DNA from: Leucosporidium creatinivorum
Lineage: Eukaryota > Basidiomycota > Microbotryomycetes > Leucosporidiales > Leucosporidiaceae
Reading direction: 5' to 3'
Assembly (NCBI GenBank): GCA_001600635.1
Contig: BCKL01000011.1
Coordinates: forward strand, 767,762 to 831,761
DNA length: 64,000 bases
A program made the position numbers and the translations under genes. The notes beneath the pieces are model-generated. The model was not told where the DNA came from. It saw only the letters and a list, made by a program, of their open reading frames with translations, and did not search any database. The stretch's first letter is position 1. Every line of letters starts with the position of its first letter. Shown piece after piece: positions 54,564 through 63,251 of this stretch.

Positions 54564-57500
54564 ATGGAACGCGTTACAGCTTGGAGAGAAGGATTAGGAG
54601 GACAGGACGATACTAGAGCTAGTACTACTAGTAGTAACAACAATTCGGCCCGCCTCTCGTCCAACATTATCGACCTCACCTCCGACTCGTCCCAGGACGG
54701 ATCTCCCGATTCTGTTCGCATCGTCAATCGCGCCCCATCTGGTCCAGTACAGCAACAGCAGCAACCTCGTCCCAAAGCGCTCGCCTCCATGTTCCTCCCC
54801 CGTCAGCAGCAACCTCTCCGACCGCTCAACAATCAACAAGCTGGTCCCTCGGGCCAACAACCCGCCTTCGCCTTCGCCTCGTCCTCAGCAGCTTTCGGTC
54901 AGCCCAACCGACTCACAGGCATGCCTCGCATCCCCAAGAAGGCCCCTCAACCCCGCTTCGAAGTCGACGACGACGCGAGCCCAGAATCGCCCGCTTCGAC
55001 CTCGTCCATCCAAGTCTCTCAGCCCAAGTTCGCCTCCTCGAGCAAGGCTTTCCAATCCAGCAACAATGAAGCGCGTAGCAGTGCCGGCAACTTGACCTCG
55101 AATGGTGGAACCAGCTCCTGGGGAAGGCCGTCGACCAGCGGAGCTTCGGCTTCGACGATGGGAGTGGGAGCTAGTCAGGGAGGGTTGAATGTCAAGCAGA
55201 GGATCGCGTTGGCGATGCAGAAGGAGGCCAAGAGCAAGGGACTGACGATGGGCACGCCGATTGCCGTTCCCAAGAACCCAGTCAGGACGGCGCCGAAGCC
55301 TGGTGAGTTGGTCCTTCTGCTTCGTCGTGCTAAAGAGCTTGCTGATCATGTCTTCCCCAACTCTCACCACCTCCTCCTACCCTCTCTCCCATCGAACAAC
55401 AGCCGCGCACGCCCGCAACTCCTCCACCTCGGACCCTCTCGCCGAGGAAGCCCTCCCCGACCTCGGCTTCAGCGACAACCTTGCGCCCGCGGACCAAGAA
55501 GCCGCTCTCGCCGAACTCCTCTCCACAACTCTCGACCTCTCGGCAGCCTCGACCCTCGCCTCCGACACTCCTTCCTCCCTGCTCTGCTCGCTCCTCCCGC
55601 ATCAAGTGCAGGGATTGCATTGGTTGAAGGACCGCGAGAAGGGCAAGAAGAGGGGTGGGATCTTGGCGGATGATATGGGGTTGGGCAAGACGGTGCAGAT
55701 GCTGGCGTTGATTTTGGCCAACCCGAGCGAGGGGGAGACGGCGGTCAAGTTGAGCACGGGGAGAAGGTGCAAGACGACTTTGGTGAGTGGTTTCGCTCAC
55801 TCTGCTGAAGCAGAACATCGCTGATGAGGATGGTACAACAGATCATCTGCCCCGTCGCCCTCATGCAGCAGTGGAAGACCGAGATTGAAACCAAATCGGA
55901 CGCTGGGCTCACCGTCTGCATTCACCACGGCACGGGCAAGAAGTCGGGTACGTCCAGCTCGCTCTTCCTTCTCCCTCATCTCCATTCGAGCCCTCACTGA
56001 CTCGCTCCTTCCCCATCTCTCTTCCCTCTCTCACGGTCCCCCTCGCCACCCACCCACAGCCCGCCAACTCGCCAAGTACGACATTGTCCTCACTTCCTAC
56101 AACACCGCCGCCGCCGAATGGGTCGACCCCAAGCCCAAGCGCAAGAAGAAGGGAGCCAAGGACGACGAGGAGGAAGGCGGGAGCGATGATGGAGCTGTGG
56201 CTGTGGTGGAGAAGAAGGAGAGGGGCGCGCTGTTTGGGGTGGAGAAGTGGTATAGGAGTGAGTGCTTGCCTTTGATGGAGGAGTGTAGAGCGGAGGAGAT
56301 GAGATGAGAGCCGAGCTGACCGACCGTCTCTTTCTCGCCTAACAGTTATGTACGCCGAGCTCCGTCTTAGAGTCGCCTTCGGAACCCTCGCTAACCTTTC
56401 CTTATCTCTAGCCTCGACGAAGCTCACTCGATTAAGGGCCGCACGACCAAGTGAGTTTTTACTCGCTCCCGCCGAATCAAATCGAGCTCGAGCTGACCTC
56501 GCCTTCCCGTGCATTCGTGCAGAGCTCACAAGGCTTGTTGCGATCTCGTTGGTCACTACAAGTGGTGCTTGTCTGGTACTCCGTGAGTTCGATCTCTCTG
56601 CTTTTGGCTCTCGTCGCTCTCGGTCGTTCGCGCCGCCGCAGCTGACCTCTCATTCGCTCCTCCACCTCGCCTCCTCCACTCCCACCGAATTCCTCCATCC
56701 CATCTCCCTCTCCCACCCCAGCATCCAAAACGGCGTCCTCGACCTCTTCTCCCTCTTCGAGTTCCTCGGCAAGATCGTCAACCCGCTGCACGACTTTTCC
56801 GAGTTCAAGCTCAAGATCTCGGACCCGCTCAAGAACAAGAGGACAAAGATTGCCATGACCCGTCTCGCTGTCGTGCTCAAGGCGGTGATGCTGAGGAGGA
56901 CCAAGACGATGATGATTGATGGGAAGCCGTTGCTTGCTTTACCGAAGAGGGAGGTGATTGAGATTAAGGGACCGTTCTTGGATGAGTGAGTGACCTCTCC
57001 TTCGCTTCTTGTGATGTCGAGTGCTTGGTGCGGCGGGGATGGCGGAGTAGAGCTGACCGACCGGCTCCCCCTTTTCAACCCGCAGAGACGAGCTCGCCTT
57101 CTACAAGGCCGTCGAGGAGAAGATGACGCTCACCATGAACGCCTTCCTCAAGGCCGGTACCGCCATGTCCAACTACACCTCGGTCTTGATCCTCCTCCTC
57201 GTATGTCGCGCGCTCGCATCTCCCTCCTCCTCTGCGGCCGCTGACCTCTCTCCTTCTCTCCCCAACAAATCTACAGCGCATGCGCCAAGCCTGCTCCCAC
57301 CCCTCCCTCATCACCAGCTCCAACGCCGCCCTCGACCGCGAAGCCCTCGCCGACCCTGACCCCGCCTCCGCCGCCGCCGCCATTCCCGAAGAGGACGACC
57401 TGTCGTCCCTCCTCTCCGGCCTCGAATCCCTCAGTGTCGCTCAAGGTCGGCAGTGTGCGCTGTGCGATCAGAGCGCAGAGAAGGGCGAGGAGGAGCCGTA

Positions 57501-58620
57501 TTGTCGGAAGTGTAGGGAGAGCATGAGGGGCTTGGGAGGCGTTAAGATGAGTACGAAGGTCAAGAAGATGTTGCAGGTGTTGGAGGGGATCAGGAAGGAG
57601 GATCCGAAGAGGAAGACGATTGTGTTCTCGCAGGTGAGTTTGAGTTTGAGAAGGGGAGGGAAGGAGAAGCTCGAGCTGACCCGAGATAACGCCCACAGTT
57701 CACGAGCATGTTCAACGTCATCGAACCCTTCCTCAAGACCGCTGGCTACAAGTTTGTCCGCTGTGAGTAGCTCGTTGCTCGTCCCTGTGGAAGAGAGCCG
57801 AGTTGCTGATCTCGTTCTCGTTCGCCGCTTCTCTCTCTATAGTCGACGGCAAGCTGAACGCCGTGCAGAAGGAGGCGGCGCTCAAGAAGATCCGCGAGGA
57901 CCCCAAGACGACCATCATCCTCATCTCGTGAGTCGCCTGGCCATCGTTGACGAGCTGGGCGCGGGTAGACGAGCAGAGCTTACTCGATCTCTTGTATCTT
58001 CCACCACCTACAGCATCAAGTGTGGCTCCGTCGGACTCAACTTGACTGTCTGCAGTCGTGTCATCTTGCTCGACCTCTGGTGAGTCTCGAGACTTTAGCG
58101 CCGAAGTGGCTCAACGAAGGTGACACTCGCCCTTCTCTTTGGTGCAACAGGTGGAACCCTGCTATCGAGTGCGCTTTCTTCCTTCCGACTGCTTGTAGCT
58201 TTCGCTGACCTCTCCTTCCCTCTCTTCGCCTCGCGCAGAGCCCAAGCCTTCGACCGGTTCGTCTGCTTGCTCTCTTCCTCTGTCCTCCCTCCCTGCGACC
58301 TCCTTCTACCCATCCGTCTTCTCTTTCCAGCACATCATCACTGACGCTCTCGCTTCTCTCGTAGTGCTCACCGCTTCGGCCAAAAGGAGGACGTCAAGAT
58401 CTATAAGATCACCGTCGACAACACCATCGAAGACCGTATCCTTATGCTCCAACAGGAGAAGGCCGAGGTGGCCAAAGCCGCCTTGGAAGGAGGCGATATG
58501 ACCAAGGCCAACAAGCTGTCGATGAGGGACATGTTGTACCTGTTCCGGGGCGATGGGGAGGGTGCTAGGGAGGGGAAGAGCAAGGGGAAGGGAAAGGCGA
58601 GGGAGGATGAGAGTGATTAG
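54564..58620 (+). CDS. SNF2-family ATPase with four-Cys insert (Rad5/Rad16/Uls1 group)
   Basis: Nuclear DNA-dependent ATPase of about 1,000 residues with a dozen small introns after a long first exon. The N-terminus carries IIDLTSDSSQ, a SUMO-interaction-like acidic/hydrophobic motif, then a Gln/Ser-rich disordered region. Helicase blocks: LLPHQVQGLHWLKDRE, ILADDMGLGKTVQMLALIL (motif I), IICPVALMQQWKTEIE, YDIVLTSYNT, LDEAHSIKG (motif II, near 56415), CLSGTPIQN, then LRMRQACSHPSLI, KTIVFSQFTSMFNVIEPFL, LISIKCGSVGLNL, VILLDLWWNPAIE and AHRFGQKEDVKIYKI. Between the two ATPase lobes, where Rad5/Rad16/Uls1 carry a C3HC4 RING, only C-ALC and YC-RKC remain (about 57453-57515), so ubiquitin ligase activity is doubtful. 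Closest known relatives would be the S. pombe Rrp1/Rrp2 and Uls1-type translocases; the exact orthologue is not settled. The stop is at 58618-58620. Confidence 0.85.
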
Positions 58621-58927
58621 AGTTGAGAGGGAGTTGGGGAGCGGGGGAGCGAAGGAGGGAGGCGGCGAGGGAGGGGAGGGACGACTACTGCTCGGGATCC
58701 GCTTTACACTGTCTTGGTTGTGCACTAGATTACGCATTTGCTTTGTCAACACGCCGCAGCACTGAGAGGGTGCAAGACTGGAGGCGAACGTCTTATCCTT
58801 CGGCGCTCGGTGAAGGCTAAGCTGGAAGGGGGACCGCTTGCAGCGTCTCGTCGTCAGCTAGCGCGGGGCTTCAGGATTACGAGATGCGTTGGCGCGTAGT
58901 CTTACTCTTCGAGCGCAGCCGCGCTGC
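58621..58927. other. 3' region of SNF2 gene
   Basis: Purine-rich near the SNF2 stop codon; no gene recognised before repeat A. Confidence 0.4.
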
Positions 58928-59278
58928 TGGAGGAGCAGGAGCACGAGCACCTCGGCGAAGAGGTCTGGAGAGAACAGGACGGTCCAGCGAGAGCTCAAGA
59001 GCGGAGTTGGAGCCTGGTCGATTGTACACCAGTAGAATCGTGCGATTTGGAGCTCAGTCGAGCGCGAGCTCTCGGCGCTGCTACTAGTAGTGAGCTCGGA
59101 GCGAACACCGACCTCCTNTCGATTCAGGCAGCCCTCGCCGGCTGCCTCTCGAAAGCTCGAAGGCGAGTTTCCCCTTTGCCTCTTTGTATCTACTCGACTC
59201 CATCAAGAAGACACGTAAGGCGCTGTCCATCACCTTGTACCGACTATCCAGCACCTACCCACGACCCGCCCTACCGCC
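58928..59278 (+). repeat. inverted repeat A, left copy
   Basis: About 350 bp that recur in reverse orientation at 61543-61900. The inner 260 bp are nearly identical; the outer (left) end carries substitutions and 1-2 base indels. Homology stops sharply at CGCCCTACCGCC (59278). It reads as a fragment of a spliced gene: GAGGAGCAGGAG..., a possible intron ending CGATTCAG, and a peptide YLLDSIKKTRKALSITLYRL whose family I do not recognise. Confidence 0.8.
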
Positions 59279-59479
59279 TGGGCCGAGCCGGTTCCGAGTC
59301 CGAGTCCTCTGCCGCGAGCTCTCGCCTCTCATGATGCGCGTCGGGAAAGCTGGCAATGCTGGAGATGCGCTGAAGCTGCTGTTCCTGCTCTCCTTCTCGG
59401 CAATGTACGAAATGTCCCCCTTTGCTTGGGTGGAAGCCTCGGCGCTCCTCACGAACTGCCATTTCTGAGTGCGCTGCAC
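59279..59479. other. unique segment between repeats A and B
   Basis: About 200 bp not shared with either partner repeat. The left boundary follows CGCCCTACCGCC and the right boundary precedes the SHE9-like fragment. No gene can be supported. Confidence 0.5.
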
Positions 59480-59726
59480 TGCGAGCTTGTGCGAGACGTT
59501 CTGTATTGACACCGCGCGGTGGTACTTTGGTGGAGAAGGTGGACTCGGTGTGAGGCGGCGGCGGCGGAGGAGCAGCAGGCTCGGGGCCAGCGAGACGAGG
59601 GGTCGAGGAGCTGAAGCAGCGCCGGGGCGAGGCGGCGAGCTGTAGGAGGGTAGTCGATGTAGATGTAGCTCTTCTTGACGCGTAGATGCAAGCGAGGCAG
59701 CCCCGAACAGGACCAGCGGCGAACAT
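59480..59726 (-). pseudogene. SHE9 5' fragment (truncated duplicate)
   Basis: On the minus strand this encodes MFAAGPVRGCLACIYASRR and the following mitochondrial presequence of the SHE9 gene at 63005, up to ERLAQAR. After that the reading frame continues into unrelated sequence and lacks the coiled-coil and membrane parts. The nucleotide match to 63005-63251 is high but drops in the last 90 bp (several substitutions, for example VPPRGVN against APPRGVT). It lies just downstream of intact RPS4 on the same strand, as the left copy of inverted repeat B. It may still be transcribed, since it keeps the SHE9 leader. Confidence 0.8.
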
Positions 59727-60246
59727 GCGAACCGACCGAGCGAGCGGAAGGCAAGGAGGAGCGGCGGCGAGCGCGACCAGCCCGAGACTTGGCCTGGGAG
59801 AGACTTCGACCGACCTTCGCAGTGAGGCAAATGTTCACCTCAAGACATCTGGGACTAGACACAGTGACATATTTCGAAAGAGAGAGCTGGTTTTGCAATC
59901 CCTTCCACCCTCACACACAGACTCGTCGAAGCCACAACGAACAATTAAGCACGCTGCTTCTCGGCGATCTTGCGCCTCTGATCACGCTCCTCAGTGATAG
60001 AGAGCTTGACACCCTTGCCCTTGGGAAGCCTGTGTAGCGGAGAGCAGAGCGCGGTCAGTGGAGGCCCGCCGTGATGGACAGCTTGTGGCTGCCCGACTCG
60101 CTCGGCGATGATGGAGGTTNAACTCACGAGACCCAGGCCTTGTTTCCCTGTCCAGTCACAAACACGTTTCCGATGCGGGTGGCGAACTCGCGGTCAAGAA
60201 CGTCACGGACGTGGATCTGTGGTAGCAGCGCGGGAGGAGGGTCAGC
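59480..60246 (-). repeat. inverted repeat B, left copy (RPS4 3' end plus SHE9 5' end)
   Basis: 767 bp whose reverse complement occurs at 62485-63251 with no insertions or deletions: paired positions always sum to 122731. It includes the last two RPS4 exons with the intron between them, the RPS4-SHE9 spacer, and the SHE9 presequence. It is essentially identical except in the final 90 bp within SHE9. Confidence 0.9.
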
Positions 60247-61260
60247 GTTCTGCTCGAGGCAGGCAGCGCCGAGGGAAGGTCGAACGCACGATGTCGAAAC
60301 CTCCGAGGTGACGCTCCCTGTGAACGATAACTCCACTCCTGCCCATGTTGCGTCCTCCGGTAGCCATGACAAGGTTTCCGGCCTCGAACTTGATGTGGTC
60401 GACGATCTTCTGCTCGACGAGGTCGAACTTGACGGTGTCGTTGACCTTGATGGCGGGGTCGGGGTAACGGATGGTGCGGCCATCGTGGGTGACAATGAAA
60501 GGAACACCCTTGGCGCCGAGCTGAACCTTCTTGACCTTGAGGAGCTTGTAGGTAGCCTCCTCAGCGGTGATGCGGTGGATGGCGAAGCGTCCCTTGACGT
60601 CGTAAAGGAGACGGAAGTGCTCTCCCGACTTCTCAATCGAGATAACATCTGGTGTACGCACACGAGGGTCAGCCTACTGCTCGACTCGGTGCAGCCGAAC
60701 AAGCTCCCAAACTCACCCATGAATCCAGCGGGGTAGGTCTCATCGGTGCGGACCTTGTTGTCGACCTTGACAAGACGCTGCTTGACGATGAGAGTGACCT
60801 CACGTCCGGTAAGAGCGTACTTGAGACGGTTGCGGATGAAGATCTGAGGGAAGGGGAGCTGGGTCAGCTTGACGGCCCTGCTCGGCGAGTGGTTGTTGTT
60901 GCGTTGCGAAGGCTGTGCGGCGCTGTTCAAGTTCACCAAACGGCGATTCCCTCCCCGTGCATTCTTGTGCATTCATCGGTGACGCCTGCGACTCGTCTCG
61001 TCCCTTCTAATAGCTCCTTCGAGCCTGACGCGGCGATGGAAGAGTTGTGCTCACAGTAAGGGGGAGGCACTCGCGGAGCTTGTGGGGTCCGGGCGAAGGC
61101 CTGGGGGCGTAAGTGCCACCGAGCTTGTCCAGCATCCACTGCAGAGAGATGTATCGGGTCAGCTTGCACGTCCGGCGGTCGAGCAGGGGGACCTTCTCTC
61201 GGTACTCACGCTGGAGGGGGCTGCCAAGCGCTTCATGTGCTTCTTAGGTCCGCGTCCCAT
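59945..61260 (-). CDS. RPS4: 40S ribosomal protein S4 (eS4)
   Basis: Complete small-subunit ribosomal protein of about 260 residues. The first exon (61260-61210) encodes [17 protein letters not shown], then [20 protein letters not shown] and LRECLPLT, then [134 protein letters not shown] and [20 protein letters not shown], ending [20 protein letters not shown]. This matches eS4 throughout, including the S4 RNA-binding and KOW parts. Six or seven exons. A leader intron (61262-61352, GC donor) ends one base before the ATG. The 3' end lies in inverted repeat B, and a truncated SHE9 follows on the same strand. Confidence 0.95.
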
Positions 61261-61261
61261 G

Positions 61262-61352
61262 CTGTAGTATAGTCGAAGGTGCGGGTGAAGGGAAGGAGAT
61301 GAAGGGAAGGATGGGCGAGCAAAGGGTCAGCTTCAAAGTCCGGCGAACTCGC
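61262..61352 (-). other. GC-AG intron in the RPS4 5' leader
   Basis: On the minus strand CAG/GCGAGT at 61352 is followed by GCTGACCC and a TACTACAG acceptor ending at 61262, one base before the start codon. Leader introns are common in ribosomal protein genes of fungi. The GT nearest this point gives no comparable donor. Confidence 0.55.
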
Positions 61353-61542
61353 CTGACTTGGCCCTCCTTCTGTAGACGACCAGCAGTTCCCGCGACATCC
61401 TGCAAGCCTGCATATTCTTCCTCCTAGTCGTCTGCACTGCTTCCCACTTTCCCAGCTGCTCTGCAACGCTTCAGCAGCCTTCTCCTCCTCCCTCGACGAA
61501 AACTTCCCTCCCTCGCTCTCTCCCAGTGCCAGCAAAGTGTAG

Positions 61543-61900
61543 GGCGGTAGGGCGGGTCGTGGGTAGGTGCTGGATAGTCGGTACAAGGTGATGGACAGCG
61601 CCTTACGTGTCTTCTTGATGGAGTCGAGTAGATACAAAGAGGCAAAGGGGAAACTCGCCTTCGAGCTTTCGAGAGGCAGCCGGCGAGGGCTGCCTGAATC
61701 GATAGGAGGTCGGTGTTCGCTCCGAGCTCACTACTAGTAGCAGCGCCGAGAGCTCGCGCTCGACTGAGCTCCAAATCGCACGATTCTACTGGTGTACAAT
61801 CGACCAGACTCCAACTTCGCTCTTAAGCTCGCTGGACCGTCCTGTTCTCGACACGCCTTCGCCGAGGTGCTCTTGCTCCTGCTCCTCTTCCATCAACGCT
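61543..61900 (-). repeat. inverted repeat A, right copy, with uncharacterised gene fragment
   Basis: Reverse-oriented partner of 58928-59278 (paired positions sum to 120821 over the inner part). On the minus strand it could encode MAQQAALMEEEQEQEHLGEG, an intron ending CGATTCAG, then SFPFASLYLLDSIKKTRKA and RLSSTYPRPALPPYTLLALG. Beyond the repeat the frame stays open to the RPS4 leader (SEGGKFSSREEEKAAEALQ). I do not recognise the protein. The two copies differ in frame in the first exon, so at least one is a broken fragment; this right copy looks the more complete. Confidence 0.6.
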
Positions 61901-62484
61901 GCCTGCTGGGCCATGGGGTATGTACGAAAGTCGTTTTACTCGAACATCGGAGCTCCACGCAAGGTTTTCAGGCGTCGAGAGCTGTTTGCCCAGGCGAGCT
62001 CAGCCTTCGCCGAGCGCCGAGGGTGACCTCGCCCTTCGCGTGCACCCTCTCGGGACAGTTGAACGGCGGAACACCAGAACATGCACCTTAGTATGCAGCC
62101 AAGGGAATGTAAGACTGTAAGAATCGCGATAGGTCTGCAGCCTCAGCTCGCCTCGCGTCCGGCCTTCGCCCCTCCTCATGTCGTTCCCTCCCGCTTCCAT
62201 TTCCCTCTGCCGTGCTCAAGCTTGTTCGGCGTGAGTTAGAAAGACATTAGTGGGCTTGAAATCGCTGTCAAATCGTGTACATCAGCCCGTGGCTCGGCAC
62301 GTGTGCGCCGAACGTCCGCTACTAACTCGGCCCTTGACCTCGAATGTAACCTGTAGACTCCTTCTGCGGGTCCAAACGTCGCTCGTGTTGGTTTAAAAAG
62401 TGCTTTGGGGTCTCTTCTGTAGACTGGGTTGGGGGAGGTTTCGACATCGTGCGTTTTGGTCTTTGCTCGGCGCTGGGCTCGGAA
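61901..62484. other. unique segment between repeats A and B (right side)
   Basis: About 580 bp without a supported gene. It contains CTCGGCG words common in this genome. The rearrangement breakpoint upstream of the partial RPS4 copy lies at about 62484. Confidence 0.45.
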
Positions 62485-63251
62485 GCTGACCCTCCTCCNG
62501 CGCTGCTACCACAGATCCACGTCCGTGACGTTCTTGACCGCGAGTTCGCCACCCGCATCGGAAACGTGTTTGTGACTGGACAGGGAAACAAGGCCTGGGT
62601 CTCGTGAGTTNAACCTCCATCATCGCCGAGCGAGTCGGGCAGCCACAAGCTGTCCATCACGGCGGGCCTCCACTGACCGCGCTCTGCTCTCCGCTACACA
62701 GGCTTCCCAAGGGCAAGGGTGTCAAGCTCTCTATCACTGAGGAGCGTGATCAGAGGCGCAAGATCGCCGAGAAGCAGCGTGCTTAATTGTTCGTTGTGGC
62801 TTCGACGAGTCTGTGTGTGAGGGTGGAAGGGATTGCAAAACCAGCTCTCTCTTTCGAAATATGTCACTGTGTCTAGTCCCAGATGTCTTGAGGTGAACAT
62901 TTGCCTCACTGCGAAGGTCGGTCGAAGTCTCTCCCAGGCCAAGTCTCGGGCTGGTCGCGCTCGCCGCCGCTCCTCCTTGCCTTCCGCTCGCTCGGTCGGT
63001 TCGCATGTTCGCCGCTGGTCCTGTTCGGGGCTGCCTCGCTTGCATCTACGCGTCAAGAAGAGCTACATCTACATCGACTACCCTCCTACAGCTCGCCGCC
63101 TCGCCCCGGCGCTGCTTCAGCTCCTCGACCCCTCGTCTCGCTGGCNCCGAGCCTGCTGCTCCTCCGCCGCTGCCGCCCCACACCGAGTCCACCTTCTCCA
63201 CCAAAGCACCACCGCGCGGAGTCACTACAGAACGACTCGCCCAAGCTCGCA
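62485..63251 (+). repeat. inverted repeat B, right copy
   Basis: Partner of 59480-60246. The homology starts within an RPS4 intron, at GCTGACCCTCCTCC just before the acceptor of the penultimate RPS4 exon, and ends in SHE9 exon 1 at CAAGCTCGCA. Three ambiguous bases (62499, 62611, 63146) fall in this copy. Confidence 0.9.
62515..62786 (+). pseudogene. RPS4 3'-end duplicate (last two exons only)
   Basis: Exon 62515-62603 encodes [19 protein letters not shown] and [10 protein letters not shown]; after an intron (62604-62701) the second exon encodes [19 protein letters not shown] to KIAEKQRA and stops at 62784-62786. The sequence equals the RPS4 3' end at 59945-60230. There is no RPS4 coding sequence upstream of 62485, so this copy cannot make S4 on its own. 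It is followed after 218 bp by SHE9. Confidence 0.88.

Noticed and set aside
60652-61059. 135-codon plus-strand frame overlapping RPS4
   Set aside because: Antisense shadow of the S4 coding exons.
58928-63251. Transposon or foldback element as the source of the inverted repeats
   Set aside because: The repeats contain host gene parts (RPS4, SHE9), no transposase, no terminal repeats and no target duplication were seen.
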